Assembly: GCF_021389955.1 (NCBI RefSeq) | Contig: NZ_CP089980.1 | Span: 5,265,001-5,329,000 of the forward strand | Length of the DNA: 64,000 nucleotides | Source: Fulvivirga maritima | GTDB lineage: Bacteria > Bacteroidota > Bacteroidia > Cytophagales > Cyclobacteriaceae | Reading direction: 5' to 3' | The notes under the pieces: generated by a model | Told to the model about the DNA's origin: nothing | Databases searched by the model: none | Seen by the model: the letters and a program-made list of their open reading frames with translations, nothing else | Made by a program: the position numbers and the translations under genes | Shown here: positions 34,038-43,663 of the stretch, piece by piece | How the letters are laid out: the number at the start of each line of letters is the position of its first letter | How positions within the stretch are numbered: the stretch's first letter is position 1

Positions 34038-35243
34038 ATGCGAAGATCAGGCACAGCAGATTTACCCTTACATGGCGGCAAAGTCCCCTATTGGTTAGCC
34101 AAAAGAATGGCCGAGCTGGGGCAAACGATAGTAGAATCTATAGTAATAGAATACGGTAAAACTGAATTTCTGGCCAAAATAAGTGATCCGCTTTGGTTTC
34201 AATCTTTTGGCTGTGTGCTCGGTATGGACTGGCATTCATCAGGAATTACCACCTCAGTAATGGGTGCTTTAAAGAAAAGCCTTAACCCTATAGCCAATGA
34301 CTTGGGCATCTACATCTGTGGAGGAAGAGGCAAGCATTCACGCCAAACGCCTGCCGAATTACTAGCTTTAGCTGATAAAACCGGGATTAATGGTACTGAA
34401 CTGGTCCACCATAGTAAACTCAGTGCCAAGGTAGACAATACTGCTATTCAAGACGGCTTTCAGCTTTATTTACACTCTTTTATAGTAACCGATAAAGGTG
34501 AATGGGCGGTGGTGCAGCAGGGCATGAATAATACTAATGGCATGGCCAGGCGCTATCATTGGCATTCCAAAAATGTGAAATCATTCATAGAAGAGCCTCA
34601 TACCGGCGTATGCGGAATTAACAAAGGCCTTATTCTCAACCTGACCTCAAAGAGCGCTGATAAAACCAGAAGCGGCATTTTAGAAATAGGCAAAGAAGAT
34701 TCTTTCAAAATGATGCAAGAGGCACGTAAAATAATCATGCCTCGTCGGCATCATGTTAAAAAAGAAGATGTAAACCTTAAAAGACTAGGAAGCGTACTTG
34801 CACTTGCTAATGACCCTGCCATAAAGACCTTTGATGATATGCTTCTTATCAATGGTTTGGGGCCCCGAACATTACAATCATTAACCCTGGTTAGTGAAGT
34901 GATCCATGGCACCCCTTCACGCTTTCAGGACCCCGCCAGATTCTCCTTCGCTCATGGCGGAAAAGATGGTCATCCCTTCCCCGTTCCTACCCACATTTAT
35001 GACGAAACTATCAGTACTTTAAAGCATGCTGTTGAAAAATCTAAAATTGGATACTCGGATAAACAACATGCGATAAAAAAACTTCACTTACTTGCTCAAA
35101 AGGCCGAAAACGATTTCGTGCCTGATGAAACGCGATTTGACAAAATAATTGAAAAAGAACGCCAGGAATCTTACAAATATGGAGGCAAAACGGTGTTCGG
35201 AAATTCACTACCACCTAGAGGTCAACTGGATTTGTTTCAGTAG
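34038..35243 (+). CDS. DUF763 domain protein
   Basis: 401 aa. N-terminal MRRSGTADLPLHGGKVPYWL and internal GGRGKHSRQTPAEL, ANTNGMARRYHWHS-like and GLGPRTLQSLTLVSEVIHG segments are those of DUF763, found in archaea and bacteria. Structure of the family suggests a DNA-associated or nuclease-like role, as the GLGPRTLQSL segment recalls a helix-hairpin-helix, but the function is not established. No signal peptide. It starts 53 bp after the chromate subunit. Confidence 0.8.
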   Translation: MRRSGTADLPLHGGKVPYWLAKRMAELGQTIVESIVIEYGKTEFLAKISDPLWFQSFGCVLGMDWHSSGITTSVMGALKKSLNPIANDLGIYICGGRGKHSRQTPAELLALADKTGINGTELVHHSKLSAKVDNTAIQDGFQLYLHSFIVTDKGEWAVVQQGMNNTNGMARRYHWHSKNVKSFIEEPHTGVCGINKGLILNLTSKSADKTRSGILEIGKEDSFKMMQEARKIIMPRRHHVKKEDVNLKRLGSVLALANDPAIKTFDDMLLINGLGPRTLQSLTLVSEVIHGTPSRFQDPARFSFAHGGKDGHPFPVPTHIYDETISTLKHAVEKSKIGYSDKQHAIKKLHLLAQKAENDFVPDETRFDKIIEKERQESYKYGGKTVFGNSLPPRGQLDLFQ

Positions 35244-35345
35244 ATTTGCGGCTCCGCCGGAGGAAACAAATTTAAAATTAAATATAGAGGAGGATTCTTT
35301 ATTTTTCACTATGAAAAATTAGAATTCTCATAAGCAGAAGAGGCT

Positions 35346-36623
35346 ATGGTGGTATATCTTATCTCAGTTTTTATTTTCGGTTATTTACTTATCACTTTAG
35401 AGGAGGTCGTAAAAATAAACAAAACGGCTATCGCCCTATATATGGGTGTGGTTACGTGGGTTGTTTTTGTTTTAGGAAGCGATCATACTGAAGGAGTAAG
35501 TGAAAGCCTAACACTACAATTAGGTAGTGTATCAGAAATTCTATTTTTCCTTATGGGAGCAATGACTATCATTGAATTGATAGACATTCACCAGGGTTTT
35601 AATGTAATTACAAACAGAATTAAAACCTCTAACAGAAAAACATTACTATGGATGATTGTGGGCATTGCATTCTTTTTATCTGCATTGCTAGATAACCTTA
35701 CATGTTCTATTGTAATGATTTCTTTGTTAAGAAAGCTCATAAAAAATAAGGAAGACATGAATATTTATGCAGGGGCGCTAATTATAGCAGCCAATGCAGG
35801 TGGTGCCTGGTCTCCTATTGGTGACGTAACCACTACTATGTTATGGATTGGTGGTCAGATCAGTTCTTTGGCCATTATGAAATCACTTTTTATACCTAGT
35901 GTGATCTGTACTATTGTGCCTACCTACATATTAAGTAGGTCATTAAAAGGTGAGTTAGACAGAAAACATAAAGATGAAGAAAAAGCCTTGCAAAAGGAAA
36001 AAGTTAAAGGTAGCTGGAGAATGCTTATTGGAGGTTTGCTAGCCTTAATCTTTGTGCCGATTTTCAAAGGAGTAACTCATTTGCCTCCTTATATGGGAAT
36101 GTTATTAGGCCTTTCTTTAGTTTGGATACTTTCTGAGTTAATTCACTTCAAGAAAGATGAAGAAGAGAAAAAACCTTATTCAGCAGTACATGCATTAAGT
36201 AAAATAGATGCGCCTAGCGTATTGTTTTTCTTAGGTATACTAATGGCCGTAGGAGCTCTTGAGCATGCCGGCATACTTGAAAATCTGGCCGAATGGATGA
36301 ACCATACTATCGGTAATATAGATGCAATAGTTTTCGTAATGGGTATCTTATCATCTATAGTAGATAACGTGCCATTAGTAGCGGCAACTATGGGTATGTA
36401 TCCTATCTCTGAATTTCCTATGGATCATCAGTTATGGGAATTTACAGCATTCTGTGCTGGTACAGGTGGTAGCTTATTAATAGTAGGTTCTGCCGCTGGT
36501 GTAGCAGTAATGGGTATGGCCAAAATCAAATTTTTCTGGTATTTGAAAAAAATAACTCTTCCTGCCTTTATAGGTTATGTGGCAGGTGCAGCATATTACT
36601 TGCTAGAAGTTTTATATTTCTAA
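35346..36623 (+). CDS. nhaD: Na+/H+ antiporter NhaD
   Basis: 425 aa, about 12 membrane helices. IT-superfamily signature regions LLDNLTCSIVMI (about residue 115) and NAGGAWSPIGDVTTTMLWIGG (about residues 150-170), and a second repeat with SSIVDNVPLVAATMG (about 338). The two DN motifs near the helix breaks supply ion-binding Asp and Asn. It exchanges Na+ or Li+ for H+ at alkaline pH, as known from Vibrio and halophiles, which fits a marine organism. Own terminator downstream. Confidence 0.9.
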   Translation: MVVYLISVFIFGYLLITLEEVVKINKTAIALYMGVVTWVVFVLGSDHTEGVSESLTLQLGSVSEILFFLMGAMTIIELIDIHQGFNVITNRIKTSNRKTLLWMIVGIAFFLSALLDNLTCSIVMISLLRKLIKNKEDMNIYAGALIIAANAGGAWSPIGDVTTTMLWIGGQISSLAIMKSLFIPSVICTIVPTYILSRSLKGELDRKHKDEEKALQKEKVKGSWRMLIGGLLALIFVPIFKGVTHLPPYMGMLLGLSLVWILSELIHFKKDEEEKKPYSAVHALSKIDAPSVLFFLGILMAVGALEHAGILENLAEWMNHTIGNIDAIVFVMGILSSIVDNVPLVAATMGMYPISEFPMDHQLWEFTAFCAGTGGSLLIVGSAAGVAVMGMAKIKFFWYLKKITLPAFIGYVAGAAYYLLEVLYF

Positions 36624-36640
36624 ATACTAATAATATTATA

Positions 36641-36683
36641 AATCCCTTTCAAAGATCATGTAACCAGATTTTTGAAAGGGATT
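36641..36683 (+). terminator. Rho-independent terminator after nhaD
   Basis: 13-bp perfect stem AATCCCTTTCAAA / TTTGAAAGGGATT, loop of 17 nt, followed by TTTGTTT. Also usable from the minus strand for no known gene. Confidence 0.8.
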
Positions 36684-36740
36684 TTTGTTTACGCTTCATT
36701 CTTAATTATTCCCCGCCAAAGCTATTAACAAGCCCGCCAT

Positions 36741-37109
36741 TTAGTGAGGAGAATGGACTCCTACCATATTTCCTTCACAGTCCATAATCAAAGCAAAATA
36801 GCCATTTTCTTCATCAATGAGTGTTTTGGGCATGAGCACTTCGCCTCCTGCTTTTTCCACTTTCCGCAAGACTACATTGAGATCCTCTCCACCGTTAAAG
36901 TAAACCAATACTCCCTTTGATGAAGGTTCGTATCCTTCTCCCTGAGTGATAACTCCAGACACAGCTTGCCCCTCGCTGGGAAACAGCCCCATAGGCATTC
37001 CCTGCATATCAATTACTTCAATATCAATATCTAGTATAGTTTGATAGAAAGCCACCGCCCTGTTAATATCTGTAGCCGGAATTTCAAAAATAGAGATTAA
37101 GCTTTTCAT
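36741..37109 (-). CDS. VOC (glyoxalase-like) family protein
   Basis: 122 aa from the ATG at 37109 (MKSLISIFEIPATDINRAVAFY); the upstream frame to 37187 adds 26 residues that are not family-like. Two beta-alpha-beta-beta-beta units: IFEIPATDINRAVAFYQTIL and VYFNGGEDLNVVLRKVEKAGG. Ends CEGNMVGVHSP, with the metal-ligand-type Glu and His only partly conserved. Members bind small molecules or antibiotics; substrate unknown. Confidence 0.75.
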   Translation of the reverse strand: MKSLISIFEIPATDINRAVAFYQTILDIDIEVIDMQGMPMGLFPSEGQAVSGVITQGEGYEPSSKGVLVYFNGGEDLNVVLRKVEKAGGEVLMPKTLIDEENGYFALIMDCEGNMVGVHSPH

Positions 37110-37291
37110 GTTATTAGGCGGTTGGTTTGTACTTCTAAGCCCTGTTGTTTCAACACTAGCTGAAGTAAATAAAGTAAAGCACAGCATGACAATGGTTGAT
37201 TAAAAATCATTTGCAGCATAATAGTAGACTTGGTTATACTGCATAGATACCACACTTGCCTTTCTGGAAATTGTAAAAGTGCGACAGGAAC

Positions 37292-38110
37292 CTAATCCTT
37301 TGAGTAGATAAGTGACGATAACATCATTTCAGCATCAGTAAAAAATTGCTTAGGATTAACCCCTGTGAAGTGCTTAAAATCCTTTATAAAATGAGCCTGA
37401 TCATAATATTCGCTCTCATAAGCGATGGATGTCAGGTTTTCTTCTTGTCTCTCATGCATGAGCTTCAAAACAGCTTGCAGCCTGATAATTCTGCCCAACT
37501 GTTTAGGGCTAATACCTACCTGCTTTGAAAATTTTCGTTCTAAACTTCTTCTTTTTGAAGGTTCATCTTTTAGAATTGAGCTGATTGAAACACTACCTTT
37601 AGTAGCGTATAAAGCCTTTAGCGTAGACCCCACAATATGATCAATGGTGATAGGATTGATTAATTTCTGCAGCAAAAAATTCCCTATAATTTCTATTCTT
37701 GATTCAGTAGTGGGAGCTTCTATGATCCTATTTTCTAACTCCTTTGCCTCTTCTCCAAATAATTCCGTAATCGACGTTTCCTTATCTGCCAAAGTCTTAA
37801 TAGGTCTGTCAATAAAATTAGCAAATCCGTAAGGATAAAACCGTACCGCGAATGTATTAACATATCCCGTAGGCTGTACAAAATAAGGGCGCGTAATTTG
37901 TCCAAAAACCATTGCCCTCGGTTGTATAATAAAGTCCTTATCTGTGGTGTACCTCTTTATATCATCTCCTAAAATAAAGCACATTTCTATGGTGCCATCA
38001 GGGATCACTCGCTGTTTGGGAGCGTCTAAGGCTTTAGGTACCTCCAGCACCCAGTAGCATCTAACTATAGCTTCTAAGTCAGGATGTGGTGGATAGGTTT
38101 CATAGTACAT
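37292..38110 (-). CDS. AraC-family transcriptional regulator
   Basis: 272 aa. The N-terminal sensor region begins with YPPHPDLEAIVRCYWVLE, the DUF6597-type domain of this regulator group. The C-terminal double helix-turn-helix (about residues 170-265) has QVGISPKQLGRIIRLQAVL and AYESEYYDQAHFIKDFKHFTGVNPKQF, the strongly conserved AraC signature. Monocistronic; its target is unknown, possibly the neighbouring VOC gene. Confidence 0.85.
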   Translation of the reverse strand: MYYETYPPHPDLEAIVRCYWVLEVPKALDAPKQRVIPDGTIEMCFILGDDIKRYTTDKDFIIQPRAMVFGQITRPYFVQPTGYVNTFAVRFYPYGFANFIDRPIKTLADKETSITELFGEEAKELENRIIEAPTTESRIEIIGNFLLQKLINPITIDHIVGSTLKALYATKGSVSISSILKDEPSKRRSLERKFSKQVGISPKQLGRIIRLQAVLKLMHERQEENLTSIAYESEYYDQAHFIKDFKHFTGVNPKQFFTDAEMMLSSLIYSKD

Positions 38111-38489
38111 GGCTAATTACATTAAGTTATGAGAAATAACCACTCTTTTATACATCAAGATAGTGAATTTCATTCAAGCGATAACAGGCATATGCATGTA
38201 ATTCAAGTGATCTGATCAGTTTGGGTTAATGTCCTCATTAAAAAGTATCATTTCTATAATGAATAATTAAGAAGGCGTAAAACGATATAAAGAAAGAGGT
38301 TGAGGTAACTTAAGCTCGATAATTTGCACCCAAATATTTAAGGATAAACCCACCACAAACAGTCTTTATTTAATATTATATCACATCAATTTAATTATAA
38401 TTAAGCTTTCAGAGGTAATACAAATCCTGTATCTTAAATAACCTCTTTTATAAAAATTATGTTCTTTTGTGGTTTCATTTAATTTACTC
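38111..38489. other. Intergenic region between divergent AraC and kinase genes
   Basis: About 380 bp of AT-rich sequence with no ORF. It must hold promoters in both directions. No clear TAnnTTTG box or repeat was identified. Confidence 0.5.
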
Positions 38490-40391
38490 ATGAAAAATAT
38501 GTCAAAAGGCTTTAGGCGTCCAGTTTTAATTGTACAATTTTCCATTCTGATTTATGCGCTTAGTGTATTGTTGGATTGGCATTTCGACCTAAACGTGCTA
38601 CGTTCACCTTTTAACATTGCCATGAATCCTCTTACGGCTATTAATTTCGGCATATTGAGTATATGCATGATCCTAATAGTATATAGAAAGCCCTTATTTT
38701 TTAAGATACTTGGTGCAGTTGCGCTGCTAGAATTAATAATCTACTTTCTATGTGTACTCCGTATTCTGCCTTTTCAAATAGATCTTTTACTCTATCATAA
38801 TAAACTAGAAATGGGAGGTCATCTGGAATTTAGACGGATGGCCTTAAACACAGCCTCTTCCTTCTTTCTATGCTTTATTTGCTTATTTCTACACACAAGT
38901 AAAAAGCCTCGAACTTACGCAGCTCAGATTATAGCCTTCGTCATTATCTGCCAAACTTTCTTCTTCATTTTTGGCTACTTTAATCAGGCTACAGAGTTTA
39001 TGGGGTTGCTAGAGTTTTTCCCTATGGCTATCAATACTGCTTTGTCATTCTTCTTGTTTTGCCTTTCATTTTTGGCATTTACCTATAATACGGGCGTAAT
39101 GATGGTCATTTCTTCACCCTACATGGGTTCCATATCTATTCGCCGAATACTACCTATCTCAATTCTGCTGATATTTACCCTTAGTTATATTGTTTCTAAC
39201 TTATCAGAACTAAGTCATTGGTCTACCAATCTTTCAATTTCACTATTTTCATCGCTTTTTATCGTATTAATAACTCTCATGTTATGGAGAACCGGAGTCA
39301 GGCTCAATGCTAAAGACTTCTTAAACAAAAAGTACGAACAGCAGATCAACCGACTCACACGTCAGTTTGCTACCAGTATTAATAGCTTTGAGAATCTATA
39401 TATCATAAATGTTGATGAGGCTATGCACATCAGCCATATGAGCCGTAATAGCCCGGATTTTCTACCTAAAAGCATTCATAATGGCATGCTAATTACTGAC
39501 ATTTTTCATAATCTCTCATTTGGAGATAGAATAATTAACTGTGTTAGTAAATGCCTAAACAAGGTAGATAAATTTGATTTTAATATTAAAAGTGATTTTA
39601 AAAACAAATTTTACAATGTAAGTTGTCGCTCTATCCATAACAACAATGAAATTATAGGCGTAGCCATTGCTATTACTGATGTAACAGAGCTGATTGAAGC
39701 ACAAAACGATCTAAAAAAGAGCAATGCAGAGCTAGAAAAGTTTTCTTATTCCGTTGCTCACGATTTACGTTCTCCTTTGGGGATAATTAATGGTTATAGT
39801 CAAATACTCTTGACTGACTCCAATCTCCCTGAGCCCATGAAAACAAAATACCTTACTGCTATAAGTAATAACACCTCTAAAATGGAGTCGATTATCACTT
39901 CAATATTGCAGATATCACAACTTTCTCATACCAGCATTAATAAGGAATGGGTGGCAGTGGAAAACATAATTTATGATATTATAGATGAAGTAAGCTACCC
40001 CTATAAAGCTCAAAAACCAAAAATAACTACTGATAGGCTTTTAAACTTGTATGGAGATAAAGTACTCATTAGTCAGGTATTTAGTAACATTATTTCTAAT
40101 GCGCTGAAATATTCATCAGGTAAGGAAGATATTAAGGTTTATATTCATGCTGATTCTCGTGACGACTTTACTACCTACCAAATATCAGATAATGGTATTG
40201 GTTTTGACCAAACTGACCTCAATCAGGCTCTAAAGCCATTTCAACGGTTAGAAAGTAAAGATAAATATGAAGGAATAGGCATTGGCCTGGCCATAGTATA
40301 TAAAATAATAGAATTACATGGTGGTGAAGTATGGGCTGAGTCGCAGCCAGGAAAGGGATCTACATTCTTTTTCTCTTTGCCTAACATCTAA
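38490..40391 (+). CDS. Membrane sensor histidine kinase
   Basis: 633 aa from the ATG at 38490 (a GTG at 38469 is an alternative). About eight membrane helices (residues 8-280) form the sensor. A PAS-like domain follows (about 295-400; FENLYIINVDEAMHI). The HisKA box is SYSVAHDLRSPLGII with the phospho-acceptor His, and the ATPase part has NIISNALKYSSG (N), DNGIGF (G1) and GIGIGLAIV (G2). No response regulator is adjacent, so its partner is elsewhere. Confidence 0.9.
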   Translation: MKNMSKGFRRPVLIVQFSILIYALSVLLDWHFDLNVLRSPFNIAMNPLTAINFGILSICMILIVYRKPLFFKILGAVALLELIIYFLCVLRILPFQIDLLLYHNKLEMGGHLEFRRMALNTASSFFLCFICLFLHTSKKPRTYAAQIIAFVIICQTFFFIFGYFNQATEFMGLLEFFPMAINTALSFFLFCLSFLAFTYNTGVMMVISSPYMGSISIRRILPISILLIFTLSYIVSNLSELSHWSTNLSISLFSSLFIVLITLMLWRTGVRLNAKDFLNKKYEQQINRLTRQFATSINSFENLYIINVDEAMHISHMSRNSPDFLPKSIHNGMLITDIFHNLSFGDRIINCVSKCLNKVDKFDFNIKSDFKNKFYNVSCRSIHNNNEIIGVAIAITDVTELIEAQNDLKKSNAELEKFSYSVAHDLRSPLGIINGYSQILLTDSNLPEPMKTKYLTAISNNTSKMESIITSILQISQLSHTSINKEWVAVENIIYDIIDEVSYPYKAQKPKITTDRLLNLYGDKVLISQVFSNIISNALKYSSGKEDIKVYIHADSRDDFTTYQISDNGIGFDQTDLNQALKPFQRLESKDKYEGIGIGLAIVYKIIELHGGEVWAESQPGKGSTFFFSLPNI

Positions 40392-40472
40392 TATGGTCAA
40401 TATGACACAATAAAAGATTTTTAAATATATTCTTTATTATAATATTCATATATTTAAGGCCTGATCAATTGT

Positions 40473-40480
40473 TACTTTTG
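40473..40480 (+). promoter_or_regulatory. Candidate -7 element (TACTTTTG) for the TlpA-like gene
   Basis: Matches TAnnTTTG, 27 bp before the ATG at 40508. The -33 region (ATTTAA) is weak. Confidence 0.45.
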
Positions 40481-40507
40481 ATATATCAGAAGTAAAAAAC
40501 TGATAAC

Positions 40508-41548
40508 ATGAAAACCACCATTTTTCTATTTGTTTTGGTACAGTTCTGTGCCTGTAATCATAATCCTAAAGATCAGTTTTCAATACAAGGAAAAACCCAT
40601 GCCCTTAAAGATGGCACCGTGCTTTACCTTGACAATGCTGACAGTCAGATTACTGATTTGCTCGATTCAGCTATAGTTATTAATAACACATTTACCTTTA
40701 ACACACAATTACCAGACTTTCCGTATCACGCTGTTTTAAGAACCAAAGGCTATGAAAAATACCGATTTATATGGTTAGAAAATACTGCTATGGAGTTCGA
40801 TGCAACCAATATGCCTTTTGAACGGGCCTTGGTATCTGGATCAGAAACCGAAGAAGTAGCCCAAAAATTACGCCTGACACTAGATACTTTGACCGAAGAA
40901 GAGCAAGAAATTGCGGAATTAGAGTTTGTAAAGTCACACCCTGAAAGCATTGTAAGTGCAGAGATATTGTATTTATATTATGGCACTTTTGATAAAGAAA
41001 AAACAGCAGCTTTATTTCAAAACTTTACAGATAAAAACAAAGCCTCAAAATATGGTAAGGTGATCAGCAATTTTTTAAAGCTGAACCAAAATCTACAATT
41101 AGGTGATAAATACGTTAATTTTGAAATGTCTAATGAGGAAGGAAATCTTAAGTCTCTAGCAGAATTAGAAGGAAAAACCATTTTATTAGACTTTTGGGCA
41201 TCTTGGTGTGCGCCTTGCAGAAAAGAAAGTCCAGAATTACTAAAGGTATATAAGACTTTTCACCCAAAAGGATTTGAGATTTTTGCCGTTTCATTAGACG
41301 AAAACAAGAACCGCTGGATGGAGGCCATTCAAAATGATAGCCTTATATGGCTTCATGTTAATGATTTTAAAGGTCAGAGTAACCTGGCCTCTCTCATTTA
41401 TGGTGTAGACGGCATTCCAGATAACTTCCTGATAGATAAAAACGGCACCATTGTAGGACGTGATTTACATGGAGACATTTTGAATGATAAACTCGAGTTA
41501 TTATTATACAATAACAAAAGAGAAACAATCAACCAAGGCCCCCAATAA
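40508..41548 (+). CDS. TlpA/ResA-like thiol-disulfide lipoprotein
   Basis: 346 aa. Lipoprotein signal MKTTIFLFVLVQFCAC. N-terminal DUF4369-like beta domain (about residues 22-110), then a thioredoxin-fold domain (about 200-335) with the redox motif WASWCAPCRKESPELL. The cis-Pro region is VDGIPDNFLID. It keeps periplasmic cysteines reduced or serves cytochrome maturation, as in the family. A similar gene lies at 58487. Monocistronic. Confidence 0.85.
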   Translation: MKTTIFLFVLVQFCACNHNPKDQFSIQGKTHALKDGTVLYLDNADSQITDLLDSAIVINNTFTFNTQLPDFPYHAVLRTKGYEKYRFIWLENTAMEFDATNMPFERALVSGSETEEVAQKLRLTLDTLTEEEQEIAELEFVKSHPESIVSAEILYLYYGTFDKEKTAALFQNFTDKNKASKYGKVISNFLKLNQNLQLGDKYVNFEMSNEEGNLKSLAELEGKTILLDFWASWCAPCRKESPELLKVYKTFHPKGFEIFAVSLDENKNRWMEAIQNDSLIWLHVNDFKGQSNLASLIYGVDGIPDNFLIDKNGTIVGRDLHGDILNDKLELLLYNNKRETINQGPQ

Positions 41549-41966
41549 TTTCATTATAGGTTCAGATATTGCAAGATAATTAACAACTCAAACCCCTCTG
41601 ACAAAAGGCTGAAACTGCTATCATAGAAACAAAATTCACTTAATGCATAAACAGTAAATAACTGACCATATGTATACTACGAACTGAGCAAACCACGTTC
41701 ATTATCTTGTATAACTCAGCACTATGCATTTTTTAGAAATTTCACATAATGAAACAACGCATTCCCTCCATACAGAATGCGCTTTTTAACCGCGACATAC
41801 GGCAGGAAACTACATGAAAAAACTCAATGGAAATAGTTTTTAAGTCGCAATCAAATTAGTTAAATCTATTAAGCTATGCTAACAATCAGTAAAGTTGTAA
41901 ACACTTTTAGCCATTAACTGCTTTATAAGTATAGCTTTTTGGAAAAAATAACTGAAGTTTATACCG
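41549..41966. other. Intergenic region with terminator
   Basis: 418 bp without a supported ORF. It holds a hairpin at 41758-41788 but otherwise nothing recognised. Its length and the distance of the hairpin (about 210 bp from the TlpA-like stop) leave room for a short unannotated transcript. Confidence 0.5.
41758..41788 (+). terminator. Rho-independent terminator
   Basis: CGCATTC (41758-41764) pairs with GAATGCG (41775-41781) and is followed by CTTTTT. Plus strand. Confidence 0.65.
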
Positions 41967-42761
41967 ATGATCAGAAAAACATTATTCAGAACACTCCTAA
42001 TTTCCGCACTGTTTACCAGTTTAGCCTGCTCTGAAGATGAAAACAACGACGTGGACCCTGAGAACAAGATGGTGAAGGAAGAAGTGGGAAATACTGTTGC
42101 TGTAGAAAGCAATAACGTAGTTGCCATTCCTGATCCAATACTATCAGCAGCCATTAAAGAGGAACTTTCACTCGACTCTGCAAGTAAGATTACAGAGGAT
42201 GCCATGCTTTCACTCACTGCACTTCACTTAGACGGCGCTACAGATCTTAAAGATCTTACCGGCCTAGAATATGCCACCAACCTCACCTACCTAAGTTTTG
42301 GGGAAAGCAGCGTTACTGATCTCAGCCCCATAGCTGAGCTTACGCAGATACAATATTTAAAATTTAACGACACATATATAAGCGATCTATCTCCCTTAGC
42401 TAGTTACAAATCGCTGACCTATCTAAATGCCAACACCGTTCCCTATATTACAGATATAAGTCCTATAGCTAACAATACTGGGTTACGAGAACTGATCATC
42501 AGAGAAGTGCCTATTGGCAATAAAGGTATGAACACCATTGCTCAATTCACCTCATTATATCGTGTTAATCTCAGAAATACGGGAGTAACCGATTTAAAGG
42601 TTCTGGCTAATTTAATGCAACAGGGCGCTCTGCTTGATAGTACGCCCGGCGCATGGAAAAACGGAGGTGCCGACCTTGACCTCCGAGGTCTTGATATAGA
42701 TGATTGGTCACCAATAGCTCCTTACTTATCTGAAATTAGCAAAGTGGATGGTTATAATTGA
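41967..42761 (+). CDS. Leucine-rich-repeat lipoprotein
   Basis: 264 aa. Lipoprotein signal ending LFTSLACSEDE (Cys near residue 19). Residues about 80-210 hold leucine-rich repeats of about 22 residues with the internalin-like form LxYLxxxxxxxxDLSPI (LTYLSFGESSVTDLSPIAEL, IQYLKFNDTYISDLSPLA, LTYLNANTVPYITDISPIA). Surface or periplasmic binding protein. No partner gene in a tight unit. Confidence 0.8.
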   Translation: MIRKTLFRTLLISALFTSLACSEDENNDVDPENKMVKEEVGNTVAVESNNVVAIPDPILSAAIKEELSLDSASKITEDAMLSLTALHLDGATDLKDLTGLEYATNLTYLSFGESSVTDLSPIAELTQIQYLKFNDTYISDLSPLASYKSLTYLNANTVPYITDISPIANNTGLRELIIREVPIGNKGMNTIAQFTSLYRVNLRNTGVTDLKVLANLMQQGALLDSTPGAWKNGGADLDLRGLDIDDWSPIAPYLSEISKVDGYN

Positions 42762-42866
42762 TTATAAGTTTCAATTATAAATTTGGTTTTATTACTTTCA
42801 AAATAAGATGCTTTTAGTAAAATGCTACCACACAGGATACAAACAAGACTAACCAAAAGCATTAAT

Positions 42867-42882
42867 CTTAAAATTCCCTTAA
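42867..42882 (+). promoter_or_regulatory. Pair of CTTAA boxes at 11-bp spacing before the two-component genes
   Basis: CTTAA at 42867-42871 and 42878-42882, one helical turn apart. The same box and spacing recur before the RND pump (45052-45089). OmpR-type regulators bind tandem direct repeats of this kind, so autoregulation by the adjacent regulator is likely. Confidence 0.55.
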
Positions 42883-42994
42883 AAGTTTATCACGTCTTTT
42901 TCATTCATACAATAAAGAAAACCTAAGTTATTGATTTTCGTAATTTTGTGTTAGGTTTAATACGCTCTTAATAAAGAGCATACCTTTTACGCCG

Positions 42995-43663
42995 ATGAGA
43001 ATACTGATAGTAGAAGATGAAACTGGCATTGCCACTTTTCTTAAGCAAGGTCTTGAAGAAGAAGCCTTTGCAGTAGACCTGGCAGAAGATGGAAAGTCAG
43101 GCCTGCAAATGGCTTTGAGTGATGAATACGACCTACTTTTGCTCGATTGGATGCTCCCCGGTCACAGCGGAATTGAGATTTGCACTCAGTTTAGAAAGGT
43201 AAACAGAGAAACACCAATAATATTTCTTACCGCTAAAGATACAGTAGATGAAACCGTGTTTGGTCTGCGTGCCGGAGCCAATGATTATATAAAAAAGCCT
43301 TTTAATTTTGAGGAGTTATTAGAACGAATAAAGGTACAACTAAGACCTAAATCAGGTAATCATTATTTGTTTACTTTAGGCAATATCACCTTAAACACAG
43401 ATACCCATCAGGTACATAAAGATGAGCAGGAAATCAACCTCACACAGAAAGAATTTGCTCTACTCGAATACCTAATGCGCAACAAAGGAAAAGTATGCCG
43501 CAGAACCAGAATTATTGAAAGTGTGTGGGACATCCATTTTGATTACAACACAGGAGTGATTGATGTTTATATCAATGCTTTGCGCAAAAAGCTATTGTTA
43601 ATGGATGATGATAATTATATTCAGACAGTAAGAGGTGTAGGCTATATTGCTAAGGAGCTATGA
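42995..43663 (+). CDS. OmpR-family response regulator (metal-type)
   Basis: 222 aa. Receiver domain with acidic pair (VEDE), phospho-acceptor Asp in DLLLLDWMLPG (about residue 51), FLTAKD and Lys in IKKPF. C-terminal winged helix (about 125-220) with EFALLEYLMRNKGKVCRR and YIQTVRGVGYIA. Closest in style to CusR/CzcR-like regulators, which fits the adjacent RND genes. Overlaps the kinase start by 4 bp. Confidence 0.9.
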   Translation: MRILIVEDETGIATFLKQGLEEEAFAVDLAEDGKSGLQMALSDEYDLLLLDWMLPGHSGIEICTQFRKVNRETPIIFLTAKDTVDETVFGLRAGANDYIKKPFNFEELLERIKVQLRPKSGNHYLFTLGNITLNTDTHQVHKDEQEINLTQKEFALLEYLMRNKGKVCRRTRIIESVWDIHFDYNTGVIDVYINALRKKLLLMDDDNYIQTVRGVGYIAKEL